Shown here: piece by piece, positions 43,198 through 51,533 of the stretch
How positions within the stretch are numbered: position 1 is the stretch's first letter
Layout of the letters: the number at the start of each line of letters is the position of its first letter
Assembly: GCF_902859875.1 (NCBI RefSeq)
Contig: NZ_CADIKF010000044.1
Span: forward strand, 1-63,757
DNA from: Paraburkholderia solisilvae
GTDB lineage: Bacteria > Pseudomonadota > Gammaproteobacteria > Burkholderiales > Burkholderiaceae
Reading direction: 5' to 3'
Length of the DNA stretch: 63,757 nt
The notes under the pieces: model-generated
What the model saw: only the letters and a program-made list of their open reading frames with translations
Databases searched by the model: none
What the model was told of the DNA's origin: nothing
Position numbers and translations under genes: made by a program

Positions 43198-44501
43198 GCC
43201 TGCTTCTCCTTGTTAGATGCCGAGCCCTTATCGCCCGCACCGGATAAATCGTAAGCCGCCACCGGTAGCCGCAGCACCGCGCGCGTGCCGCGCGGCTTCG
43301 TTTCGCGCACGTCGGTAAGCTCGATCGAGCCACCAAGGCGCGCCGCCGCCGCAAACGCCAGATAAAGCCCCACGCCATGGCCGCCCTGTGTGCTGTCGAC
43401 CGGCGTCGAGCCGAGCGAGCCGCGCAGCGACGCGGGAATGCCAGGCCCGGCGTCGCAGACCTCGAACTCGATCGTGCTGTCCTTATCGACCAGCGACGCC
43501 TTCAGCGTCACCTGATCGCGGCTCGCGCGCGCGGCGTTGTCGAGCAGAATCGTCAGAATCTGGCTGACGGCGACGGTGTCGTCGAGCGCGGCGCGCGCCG
43601 GCGCCGCGTCAGGCATGTCGAGCTCGACATGCGGATGGCGCAGCCGCCATTGCTGGACAAACGACTCGAGCCACTCGCCGAGCGCCTGGCGCGTGCCCGG
43701 CGTCGACGCGCGGCTGCGCAGCCGCGCAAGCGCGGACGTGCACATCGACATCTGCTGCTCGAGCAGATCGAGATCGGCCGCATACGGTTTCAGTCCCGCG
43801 TCGCTGCGCGCCGCGTCGCGCAGTTCCTCGGTGAGCATTGCGATCGTCGACAGCGGCGTGCCGATCTCGTGCGCGACGGTCGCCGCCTGCACACCGAGCG
43901 CCACCGCGCGCTCGTCGCGCAACAGCCGCTGCTGCGCATCGCCGAGCGCCGCGTCGCGCTGGCGCAACGCGTGCGACATCCGCGCGACGAACCACGCGAT
44001 CAACCCGACGCTCACCGTGAAGTTCACCCACATGCCGGCGCGGTAGTAGTCGAACAGGTTCGCCGGGTTGTCCAGATTGAGCGGCACCGACTCGAAGCCG
44101 AGCACCGCGTAGCAGGCGACCGCGAAAGCGGCGAGCCACACCATCAGATGCCACGGCAGCACGGCCGCGGCGATCGCGAGCGACGGCAGATAAAGCGAAA
44201 CGAACGGATTGGTGGTGCCGCCGGACAGAAACAGCAGCGCGGACAGCGCACCGAGATCGACCCACAGCTGGCCGAACAGCTCGAGGTTCGATTCCGGCCG
44301 CTGCTGCGCGACGCGCAGCCACGTAAAGCCGTTGAAAATGACCTCGAGCCCGATGACGAGCAGCATCGCGGGCAGCGGCAGCGTGGCGCCGACAAAGATC
44401 TGGACGAACGCGATGGTCAGCAACTGCCCGATGATGGCGAGGCTGCGCAGCCAGAAAAGATGTCCGAGGTTGACCCGGCCGGTAATCGTGATGCGGTGCA
44501 T
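43194..44501 (-). CDS. RegB/PrrB/RoxS-family sensor histidine kinase
   Basis: 435-aa inner-membrane kinase with about six helices in the first 175 residues. The quinone-binding motif GGTTNPF is at 94-100 and the H-box AHEIGTPL has H211. HATPase motifs follow (NAARAS, DAGPGIP, GGHGVGLYLA). Rhodobacter RegB also has a redox-active cysteine just before the H-box; the linker here (about 176-210) has none, so sensing may rely on quinone binding. The pair probably adjusts respiration to oxygen or redox state. Confidence 0.92.
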   Translation of the reverse strand: MHRITITGRVNLGHLFWLRSLAIIGQLLTIAFVQIFVGATLPLPAMLLVIGLEVIFNGFTWLRVAQQRPESNLELFGQLWVDLGALSALLFLSGGTTNPFVSLYLPSLAIAAAVLPWHLMVWLAAFAVACYAVLGFESVPLNLDNPANLFDYYRAGMWVNFTVSVGLIAWFVARMSHALRQRDAALGDAQQRLLRDERAVALGVQAATVAHEIGTPLSTIAMLTEELRDAARSDAGLKPYAADLDLLEQQMSMCTSALARLRSRASTPGTRQALGEWLESFVQQWRLRHPHVELDMPDAAPARAALDDTVAVSQILTILLDNAARASRDQVTLKASLVDKDSTIEFEVCDAGPGIPASLRGSLGSTPVDSTQGGHGVGLYLAFAAAARLGGSIELTDVRETKPRGTRAVLRLPVAAYDLSGAGDKGSASNKEKQA

Positions 44502-44664
44502 CGTGTCAGTTTAACCGCTGAAAGGGCCGGTTCGGCCCCCTGAACGTGCGCCGCGTCATTGTGTCACTGACGCAACAGTGGCGCCAGGCGGCGGGATGGT
44601 GCAGGAAAAGCGGACCGGGCAGGACTGCTGCGGAGGCGGGCTGCGGCGCCCGCGGGCAGGCGCC

Positions 44665-44928
44665 TCATTCGTCCGCGGCGGCGGCCGCCGCCGGGTCGTT
44701 TTGGGCGCGCGCGATTTCCTCGGCGAGGCACTCCGGGCACAGGCAGCGGCTGCCGGCCTTGAGTCTCTCGGCGGGCAACGGCGGCATCGCGCGGCACCAG
44801 CAGCCGCTCGCGTCGGCCGCCTTGCCGCAGTCGAACGAGCGGCCGCAGCGCGGGCAACGACCGCTTTTCGGGTCGCGCGATTCGGGCGCGCCGGAGGCGG
44901 CGGCCGATCGGGAAGCAGTCGGACTCAT
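44665..44928 (-). CDS. Cysteine-rich CWC-family protein (87 aa)
   Basis: 87-aa protein with eight cysteines in the pattern C25-x2-C28-x5-C34 ... G-C43-W-C45 ... C62-L-C64-x2-C67; the GCWC element names the CWC family. It probably forms a small zinc-binding fold. The ATG at 44928 gives this compact protein; a longer frame upstream was rejected because it runs into the argB promoter. The role is unknown. It lies 163 bp from the redox kinase gene on the same strand. Confidence 0.8.
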   Translation of the reverse strand: MSPTASRSAAASGAPESRDPKSGRCPRCGRSFDCGKAADASGCWCRAMPPLPAERLKAGSRCLCPECLAEEIARAQNDPAAAAAADE

Positions 44929-45136
44929 AGCGGCTGGATGAAACCGGTCAGGGGACGCGGAAATGATGCCACGTCTGGCTCGCGAGCAGTACCGGCCGGG
45001 GCCGTCCAAACCCGCATGGCGCGGTGCGCAACGCGTGCTGTGTGCGGCGCAACAGGGCACGGCGAAATCGCTGTTGCAGCGCGCCAGTCCTGTACAATTC
45101 GCCCTTGTTTTCAATTGTCCCCGCCGAGCCGCCGCC

Positions 45137-46036
45137 ATGTCCGAGCTGTCCGACCTGTCCCAGATCGCGCCCACGCTGAAGGCCGAAATTCTGGCCGAAG
45201 CATTGCCGTATATCCGCCAGTATCACGGCAAGACCGTGGTCATCAAATACGGCGGCAACGCGATGACCGAAGAGCGTCTGAAGCAGGGCTTCGCGCGCGA
45301 CGTCATTCTGTTGAAGCTGGTCGGCATCAACCCGGTCATCGTGCACGGCGGCGGCCCGCAGATCGACCAGGCACTGAAGAAAATCGGCAAGCAGGGCACC
45401 TTTATCCAGGGCATGCGCGTCACCGACGAAGAAACGATGGAAGTCGTCGAATGGGTGCTCGGCGGCGAGGTGCAGCAGGACATCGTCACGCTGATCAACC
45501 ATTTCGGCGGCCATGCGGTGGGCCTCACCGGCAAGGACGGCGGCCTCATCCACGCGCGCAAGCTGATGATGCCGGATCGGGACAATCCGGGGCAGTACAT
45601 CGACATCGGTCAGGTCGGCGAAGTGGAAGCGATCAATCCGGCGGTCGTGAAGGCGCTGCAGGACGACGCGTTCATTCCGGTCATCTCGCCGATCGGCTTC
45701 GGCGAAGACGGCCTGTCGTACAACATCAACGCGGACCTCGTCGCGGGCAAGCTCGCGGTCGTGCTCAACGCCGAGAAGCTCGTGATGATGACGAATATCC
45801 CCGGCGTGATGGACAAGGAAGGCACGCTGCTCACCGACCTCTCCGCGCGCGAAATCGACGCGCTGTTCGCGGACGGCACCATTTCGGGCGGCATGCTGCC
45901 GAAAATCTCGTCGGCGCTCGACGCGGCGAAGAGCGGCGTGCGCTCGGTGCACATCATCGATGGGCGGATCGAGCATTCGGTGCTGCTCGAAATTCTGACC
46001 GAGCAGCCGTTCGGCACGATGATCCGCTCGCATTGA
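45137..46036 (+). CDS. argB: Acetylglutamate kinase
   Basis: 299-aa cytosolic kinase for the second step of arginine synthesis. The start at 45137 gives the usual N-terminus (APTLKAEILAEALPYIRQY). Conserved elements include VIKYGGNAM, VHGGGPQID, ALNAEKL-type substrate binding (VVLNAEKLVMMTNIPGV) and SGGMLPK. A TACAAT at 45093-45098 may be the -10. No other arg gene is adjacent. Confidence 0.96.
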   Translation: MSELSDLSQIAPTLKAEILAEALPYIRQYHGKTVVIKYGGNAMTEERLKQGFARDVILLKLVGINPVIVHGGGPQIDQALKKIGKQGTFIQGMRVTDEETMEVVEWVLGGEVQQDIVTLINHFGGHAVGLTGKDGGLIHARKLMMPDRDNPGQYIDIGQVGEVEAINPAVVKALQDDAFIPVISPIGFGEDGLSYNINADLVAGKLAVVLNAEKLVMMTNIPGVMDKEGTLLTDLSAREIDALFADGTISGGMLPKISSALDAAKSGVRSVHIIDGRIEHSVLLEILTEQPFGTMIRSH

Positions 46037-46428
46037 ACCGTGGGCCCGGCGGCGTGCGATGCACGATGCCGCCGTAGCAGGCCGCACGCGTTCGGGCAGC
46101 GCGCTTCTGTCGTGCGACGCTTCTGTCCCGCCGCGCTTCCACCTTCCGCCCTTCACGTTCCGCCTCTCGCGTTCCCCACATTCGATCTGATCCGCCGGCG
46201 TCGTTCGGCGGATCGCCTCTGCCCATCGCCTGTTCTCAACGCGCGTCTGCATGGTCGGCGTTGCCGCATCAGCCCAGCCTCGACACGCCGCACCGTGCCG
46301 CAACGCGCACAATAAAGGGCATACTGTGGACTTCGTCCCATTGCGCGGTGTTCGCGCGTTCGCCTGCGCCGCACACCGGCAGCACGAACCGCACGCCCAC
46401 CGCGCCCGGCCGGCGCCGGCCGCCCGGC
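46037..46428. other. Intergenic region between argB and the nucleotidase gene
   Basis: About 390 bp. A GC-rich inverted repeat CGGCGGC ... GCCGCCG (about 46048-46073) follows the argB stop but has no T-tract. No gene is supported; the arginine-rich frames here have neither SD nor family resemblance. Confidence 0.4.
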
Positions 46429-47232
46429 ATGCCAAATAAAACCATGCGCCACGCCCACCCGAGACGCCGTCCGCGGGTCGAGGCCGGCAGCCCCGTCTGG
46501 CTGTTCGATCTCGACAACACACTGCACCGCGCATCGCACGCGATCTTCCCCGCCATCAACACCGCGATGACGCAATACATCATCGACGCGCTGCAAGTCG
46601 AACACGAAGAAGCGGACCGGTTGCGCGTCGGGTATACGCAACGCTACGGCGCGACGCTGCTCGGCCTCACGCGCCACCATCCGGTCGATCCTCACGACTT
46701 TCTGAAAGTCGTCCACACGTTTGCGGATTTGCGCACGATGCTGCGCAGCGAGCGCGGCCTCGCCCGCCTGCTCGCCGCGCTGCCGGGCCGCAAGATCGTG
46801 CTGACGAACGGCCCGCAGGCCTACGCGCACGCGGTGCTCGCGGAACTGCGCATCGACCGGCTGTTCGAGCGCGTGATCGCGGTCGAGCATATGCGCGACC
46901 GCCGCGGCTGGCGCGCGAAGCCCGACCCGGCGATGCTGCGCAAGGCGATGCGCGACGCGCACGTGCATCTTGCCGATGCGATCCTCGTCGAAGACACGCG
47001 CGGGCATCTGAAAAGCTACAAGCGGCTCGGGTTGCGCACGGTGTGGATCGTCGGCCACCTGCCGCGCAAAGCGCGCGAGGACGGCGTATTGGCGCGATTG
47101 CCGGGCACCGGCCGCCCGCATTATGTCGACCGGCGCATTCGTTCGTTAAAATCGCTACGACTGGGCAACCGCTCGGCGCGACTGAAGGGACGACAGACAT
47201 GCAGCCGATCCGCAAGCATGACGAGGCCGTAA
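46429..47232 (+). CDS. HAD-family pyrimidine 5'-nucleotidase
   Basis: 267-aa cytosolic phosphatase (start 46429, or 46444 five codons later). HAD motif I is FDLDNTL with nucleophile D27 and D29; motif II is LTNGP; motif IV is LVEDTRGHL. The family (SDT1/YjjG-like) dephosphorylates pyrimidine nucleotides. The last 34 bp overlap the start of slmA in another frame, a fixed pairing typical of Burkholderiaceae chromosomes and probably translationally coupled. Confidence 0.88.
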   Translation: MPNKTMRHAHPRRRPRVEAGSPVWLFDLDNTLHRASHAIFPAINTAMTQYIIDALQVEHEEADRLRVGYTQRYGATLLGLTRHHPVDPHDFLKVVHTFADLRTMLRSERGLARLLAALPGRKIVLTNGPQAYAHAVLAELRIDRLFERVIAVEHMRDRRGWRAKPDPAMLRKAMRDAHVHLADAILVEDTRGHLKSYKRLGLRTVWIVGHLPRKAREDGVLARLPGTGRPHYVDRRIRSLKSLRLGNRSARLKGRQTCSRSASMTRP

Positions 47233-48035
47233 CCGAAGACCAGCCGGACCAACCCGGCGCGCTGGGCAGCGCCGCCGACCCGAACGGCGGCAGCGTCCGC
47301 GCGACCCGCCTGAAGCCGGGCGAGCGCCGCGTCCATATTCTGCAAACGCTCGCGGCCATGCTCGAAGCGCCGAAAAACGAAAAGATCACGACGGCGGCGC
47401 TCGCCGCGCGCCTCGGCGTCTCCGAAGCCGCGCTGTACCGCCACTTCGCGAGCAAGGCGCAGATGTTCGAGGGGCTGATCGAGTTTATCGAGCAAACGCT
47501 CTTCGGCCTGATCAACCAGATTGTCACGAAAGAGCCGAACGGCGTGCTGCAAGCGCGCGCAATCGCGCTGACGCTGCTGAATTTCTCCGCGAAAAACCCG
47601 GGCATGACCCGCGTGCTGACCTGCGAGGCGCTGGTCGGCGAGCATGAACGGCTCACTGAGCGGGTGAACCAGATACTGGAACGCATCGAGACGTCGTTGA
47701 AGCAATGTCTGCGGGTCGGCGTCACGGAGGCGAACGGGCAGGACGCAGACGCGCTTCCCGTCGCGCAAGCGCCGGCCGTGAGCGCGGCGAATCTCATCGT
47801 CGACGACAGCGCGAACGGTAAGGACGCCGCTCCGACGCCGCCGTCAGCCGCATTGAGCAGCGGCCTCGCAACGGACATCATCGCGATACCGCTGCCTGCC
47901 GGCTACGATCCCGCGGTCCGCGCGAATCTGCTGCTCAGCTACATCATCGGCCGCTGGCATCGCTATGTGCGCAGCGGTTTTGCGCGTGCTCCGGGCGAGC
48001 ATGCGGATGCGCAGTTGCTGCTGATCCTGCAGTGA
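47199..48035 (+). CDS. slmA: Nucleoid occlusion factor SlmA (TetR family)
   Basis: 278-aa TetR-type DNA-binding protein that blocks FtsZ assembly over the nucleoid. The HTH is at about 64-84 (TTAALAARLGVSEAALYRHFASK), and EGLIEFIEQTLF and MTRVLTCEALVGEHERL match SlmA. E. coli SlmA has 198 aa; here a disordered N-terminus (about 40 residues) and a low-complexity insertion (about 177-235) lengthen the protein before the conserved C-terminal helix RANLLLSYIIGRWHRYVRSGF. Confidence 0.9.
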   Translation: MQPIRKHDEAVTEDQPDQPGALGSAADPNGGSVRATRLKPGERRVHILQTLAAMLEAPKNEKITTAALAARLGVSEAALYRHFASKAQMFEGLIEFIEQTLFGLINQIVTKEPNGVLQARAIALTLLNFSAKNPGMTRVLTCEALVGEHERLTERVNQILERIETSLKQCLRVGVTEANGQDADALPVAQAPAVSAANLIVDDSANGKDAAPTPPSAALSSGLATDIIAIPLPAGYDPAVRANLLLSYIIGRWHRYVRSGFARAPGEHADAQLLLILQ

Positions 48036-48085
48036 CGCACGGGCAAGCCCGCCGCCCGGCGGCGCTGCCGCGGCGGTTTTTCCGC

Positions 48086-48091
48086 TATACT
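48086..48091 (+). promoter_or_regulatory. Candidate -10 for the metX transcript
   Basis: TATACT at 48086-48091 is the best -10 candidate between slmA and the riboswitch; the -35 is weak. Initiation near 48098 would give a 275-nt leader holding the whole SAM-II element. Confidence 0.4.
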
Positions 48092-48210
48092 CTTCGCCTG
48101 ATTGCTGCAGCGCGCGAAGTATCGACCGTTGCAACGAAACGAACTTGAATCTTCTCAGGCCAACGCGAAGGGAAACCCGGCCCAACCTGAGCACGCGGTA
48201 AAACACGTTG

Positions 48211-48304
48211 TAGCGCGCCGATTTGCTGACTCGATTGCGGGCGCGCGAACCTGCCGGACACCTCGTCCGCGGTTCACATAAATGCGGCTAAAGAGGTCGT
48301 CAGC
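48211..48304 (+). promoter_or_regulatory. SAM-II-type riboswitch upstream of metX
   Basis: P1 pairs GCGCGC at 48213-48218 with 48241-48246. The L1 loop begins CGATTTG and ends with TTGC, as in SAM-II. The 3' conserved block TAAATGCGGCTAAAGAGG (48279-48296) matches the SAM-II consensus TAAA...GCTAAAGA. The pseudoknot is GCTGAC (48225-48230) with GTCAGC (48299-48304). Between P1 and the 3' block sits an extra hairpin (CGGAC/GTCCG, about 48255-48270). Gene context (homoserine acyltransferase, the first step of methionine synthesis) is the classical SAM-II target. Binding of SAM should lower metX expression. Confidence 0.85.
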
Positions 48305-48348
48305 GCGAACTTCGCCTCTTTTGCGCATCGCCGACACCGTTTAGCCGC
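48284..48348 (+). promoter_or_regulatory. Helix competing with the SAM-II core
   Basis: GCGGCTAAA (48284-48292), the conserved 3' element of the aptamer, is perfectly complementary to TTTAGCCGC (48340-48348), about 25 nt before the metX ATG. Inside it AAGAGG (48291-48296) pairs with CCTCTT (48315-48320), followed by TT. These pairings exclude the ligand-bound pseudoknot and are likely the expression-platform switch. Confidence 0.6.
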
Positions 48349-48373
48349 CCAGCAGTCGTTACAGGCGAAATAA

Positions 48374-49519
48374 ATGGAATCGATCGGGATCGTCGCTCCA
48401 CAAAAAATGCATTTCTCCGAGCCGCTGCCGTTGCAGAACGGCAGTTCGCTCGCCGGCTACGACCTGATGGTCGAAACCTACGGCACGCTCAACCGCGCAC
48501 GCAGCAATGCGGTGCTGGTCTGCCATGCGCTGAACGCGTCGCATCATGTGGCGGGCGTCTATGCGGACAATCCGAAAGACGTCGGCTGGTGGGACAACAT
48601 GGTCGGCCCCGGCAAGCCGCTCGATACGAACCGCTTCTTCGTGATCGGCGTGAACAACCTCGGCTCGTGCTTCGGTTCGACCGGGCCGATGAGCATCGAC
48701 GCGTCGACCGGCCGGCCCTACGGCGCGAGCTTTCCGGTCGTCACGGTCGAAGACTGGGTGAACGCGCAGGCGCGTGTCGCGGACGTGTTCGGCATCGAGC
48801 GCTTCGCCGCGGTGATGGGCGGCAGCCTCGGCGGCATGCAGGCGCTCGCATGGAGCACGATGTATCCGGAGCGCGTCGCGCACTGCATCGTGGTGGCGTC
48901 CACCCCTAAACTGTCCGCGCAGAACATCGCGTTCAACGAAGTCGCGCGTTCGGCGATCCTGTCGGACCCGGACTTCCACGGCGGCGACTACTACGCGCAC
49001 GGCGTGAAGCCGCGGCGCGGCTTGCGCGTCGCGCGCATGATCGGCCACATCACGTACCTGTCCGACGACGACATGGCCGCGAAATTCGGCCGCGCGCTGC
49101 GACGCGCGGAAGGCGCGCTCGACGAATACAACTTCAACTTCGACGTCGAATTCGAAGTGGAGTCCTATCTGCGCTACCAGGGCGACAAGTTCGCCGATTA
49201 CTTCGACGCGAACACCTATCTGCTGATCACCCGCGCGCTCGACTACTTCGATCCGGCCAAGGCATTCGACGGCGACCTCACCGCGGCGCTCGCGCACACC
49301 AAGGCGAAATATCTGATTGCGAGTTTCACGACCGACTGGCGTTTCGCGCCGGCGCGCTCGCGCGAGCTCGTCAAGGCGCTGCTCGATCACAAGCGCCACG
49401 TCACCTACGGCGAAATCGACGCACCGCACGGCCACGACGCGTTCCTGCTCGACGACGCGCGTTATCACAACCTGATGCGCACCTACTATGAACGCATCGC
49501 GCTCGAGGTGAACGCATGA
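48374..49519 (+). CDS. metX: Homoserine O-acyltransferase MetX
   Basis: 381-aa alpha/beta-hydrolase-fold enzyme acylating homoserine at the start of methionine synthesis. The nucleophile elbow GGSLGGMQ gives S151; the catalytic Asp and His lie in FTTDWRF and HGHDAFL. The N-terminus carries YGTLNRARSNAVLVCHALNASHHVAG. Many betaproteobacterial MetX proteins use succinyl-CoA; acetyl versus succinyl specificity cannot be settled here. The stop overlaps the metW start by 4 bp (ATGA). Confidence 0.95.
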   Translation: MESIGIVAPQKMHFSEPLPLQNGSSLAGYDLMVETYGTLNRARSNAVLVCHALNASHHVAGVYADNPKDVGWWDNMVGPGKPLDTNRFFVIGVNNLGSCFGSTGPMSIDASTGRPYGASFPVVTVEDWVNAQARVADVFGIERFAAVMGGSLGGMQALAWSTMYPERVAHCIVVASTPKLSAQNIAFNEVARSAILSDPDFHGGDYYAHGVKPRRGLRVARMIGHITYLSDDDMAAKFGRALRRAEGALDEYNFNFDVEFEVESYLRYQGDKFADYFDANTYLLITRALDYFDPAKAFDGDLTAALAHTKAKYLIASFTTDWRFAPARSRELVKALLDHKRHVTYGEIDAPHGHDAFLLDDARYHNLMRTYYERIALEVNA

Positions 49520-50124
49520 ACCAGCAAGCCTTCGATCTTCTCTCGACACGCGCGGATTTCCGCGCGATCGCACGCTGGGTCGAGCCGCGCGCGACGGTGC
49601 TGGACCTCGGCTGCGGCGACGGCTCGCTGCTGTCGCTGCTCACCGAAGAGCTCGAAGTGCAGGGCTACGGCATCGAGATCAACGACGCGGGCGTGCTGGC
49701 CGCGACAAAGAACGGCGTCAACGTGATCCAGCAGAACCTGGAAGACGGCTTGCGTCTTTTCGAAGACGGCAGCTTCGATTTCGCGATTCTGTCGCAGACG
49801 CTGCAGACCATTCATCAGACCGCGGCGATCCTGCGCGAGACGCTGCGAGTCGGCAAGGAATGCATCGTGTCGTTCCCGAACTTCGGCTACTGGCCGCATC
49901 GGCTCGCGGTGTTGCAGGGCCGGATGCCGGTGTCGAAGTCGCTGCCTTATCAATGGCACAACACGCCGAATGTGCGCGTGCTGACCATCCGCGACTTCGA
50001 AGCGCTCGCGCCCGAAGTCGGTATCGAGATTCTCGATCGCGTCGTGCTGCACGGCGGCCAGACGGTGCGTTGGGGCGTGAACTGGCGTGGTAGTCTTGCG
50101 GTCTATCGCGTCAAGAAAATCTAA
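49516..50124 (+). CDS. metW: Methionine biosynthesis protein MetW
   Basis: 202-aa protein with a class I methyltransferase fold: motif I VLDLGCGDGSLL (about 32-43), then SLPYQWHNTPNVRVLTIRDFE typical of MetW. It partners MetX in proteobacteria, where MetX activity depends on it. It is translationally coupled to metX (ATGA overlap), so it shares the riboswitch control. Confidence 0.94.
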   Translation: MNQQAFDLLSTRADFRAIARWVEPRATVLDLGCGDGSLLSLLTEELEVQGYGIEINDAGVLAATKNGVNVIQQNLEDGLRLFEDGSFDFAILSQTLQTIHQTAAILRETLRVGKECIVSFPNFGYWPHRLAVLQGRMPVSKSLPYQWHNTPNVRVLTIRDFEALAPEVGIEILDRVVLHGGQTVRWGVNWRGSLAVYRVKKI

Positions 50125-50138
50125 CGCCCTCTGCACAC

Positions 50139-51533
50139 ATGTCGAACCCGCCACACGAGGCGCCCGCACTTAACGCACACGAAGAACATCCCGGTTGGCG
50201 CGCGTTCCTGAACACGCGCGTGCTGATCTGCGTCTTTCTCGGCTTCACGTCGGGTCTACCGCTATTCACGCTCGTCTACCTCGTGCAGGCGTGGCTGCGC
50301 TCCGAAGGCGTGAACCTGAAGGAAATCGGCCTGTTCGCGCTGATCCAGTTTCCGTACACGTGGAAATTCATCTGGGCGCCGCTGATGGACCGTTTCGTGC
50401 CGCGCCTGCCCGGCTGGCGGCCCGGACGGCGACGCGGCTGGATGCTCGTCACGCAGCTTCTCGTGGCCGGCGCGATCGCGTCGCTCGGCATCGTGTCGCC
50501 GCGCGATTCGATCTGGACCGTCGCCGCGCTCACCGCGCTCGTCGCATTCTTCGGCGCAAGCCAGGACATCGTGATCGACGCGTACCGGCGCGAACTGCTG
50601 CACGATACCGAGCAGGGGCTCGGCAACGCGGTGCATGTGAACGCGTACAAGATCGCGGCGCTGATACCCGGTTCGCTTTCGCTGATCCTGTCGGACCATC
50701 TGCCGTGGGCGACGGTGTTCGCGTTCACGGCCGCATTCATGCTGCCGGGCATCATCATGACGCTCGTCGTGCGCGAACCTGAAATACGCGGCGCGCCGCC
50801 CAAAAACCTGCGCGCCGCGGTCATCGAGCCGTTTCGCGAGTTCATCCTGCGCGACGGCTGGCGCGGCGCGCTGTTCGTGCTGAGCTTTATCTTTCTGTAC
50901 AAGCTCGGCGACGTGATGGCGACCACGCTGTCCACATCATTCTTTCTGGACATCGGTTTCTCGCGCACGGAAATCGGCGTGATCGCGAAAACCACTGCGT
51001 TCGGCGCGAGCCTCGCGGGCGGCATTATCGGCGGCATCTGGCTGATGAAAATCGGCATCGGCCGCGGGCTGTGGATCTTCGGCATCCTGCAGATGCTGTC
51101 GACGCTCGGCTTCGCATGGCTCGCGCAGTTCGGCTCCGGCGCATCAGACCTCGCGCCGACGTATCACATCGCGGCATCGATCAGCCGGAACGCGACCCAG
51201 CTTTTCTCGTCGCTCGGCCTCGACTGGACCGTGCAGCTCGATCCGAAGCTCTTTGCGCTCGCGCTCGTCTATGGGTTCGAGACCTTTACCACCGGTCTGA
51301 CGCTCGCCGCGTTCATCGCGTACATCGCGAGCACGACCGATCCGCGCTATTCGGCGACGCAGTTCGCGCTCTTCACCAGTCTCGCGTCGGTGCCGCGCAC
51401 GCTCGCGTCAGCCGCGAGCGGGTACGTTGTCGCACAGTTCGGCTGGTTCCATTATTTCATCGCCTGCACCCTTCTCGCGTTGCCCGGTATGCTACTTCTG
51501 TTCCGGATTGCTCCGTGGAGGAGGCCGTCGTGA
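50139..51533 (+). CDS. ampG: AmpG-family muropeptide permease
   Basis: 464-aa inner-membrane MFS transporter importing anhydro-muropeptides for peptidoglycan recycling. Twelve helices are predicted; family motifs GFTSGLPLFTLVYLVQAWLR, FIWAPLMDRF and ASQDIVIDAYRRELL are present. It starts 14 bp after metW. AmpG function also influences AmpC beta-lactamase induction in many proteobacteria. The downstream peptidase gene begins in its stop (GTGA overlap). Confidence 0.93.
   Translation: MSNPPHEAPALNAHEEHPGWRAFLNTRVLICVFLGFTSGLPLFTLVYLVQAWLRSEGVNLKEIGLFALIQFPYTWKFIWAPLMDRFVPRLPGWRPGRRRGWMLVTQLLVAGAIASLGIVSPRDSIWTVAALTALVAFFGASQDIVIDAYRRELLHDTEQGLGNAVHVNAYKIAALIPGSLSLILSDHLPWATVFAFTAAFMLPGIIMTLVVREPEIRGAPPKNLRAAVIEPFREFILRDGWRGALFVLSFIFLYKLGDVMATTLSTSFFLDIGFSRTEIGVIAKTTAFGASLAGGIIGGIWLMKIGIGRGLWIFGILQMLSTLGFAWLAQFGSGASDLAPTYHIAASISRNATQLFSSLGLDWTVQLDPKLFALALVYGFETFTTGLTLAAFIAYIASTTDPRYSATQFALFTSLASVPRTLASAASGYVVAQFGWFHYFIACTLLALPGMLLLFRIAPWRRPS

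Noticed and set aside
44929..45174. Longer version of the CWC protein
   Set aside because: It would overlap the argB promoter and start and adds a non-conserved stretch; the compact 87-aa form has all the cysteines that define the family.
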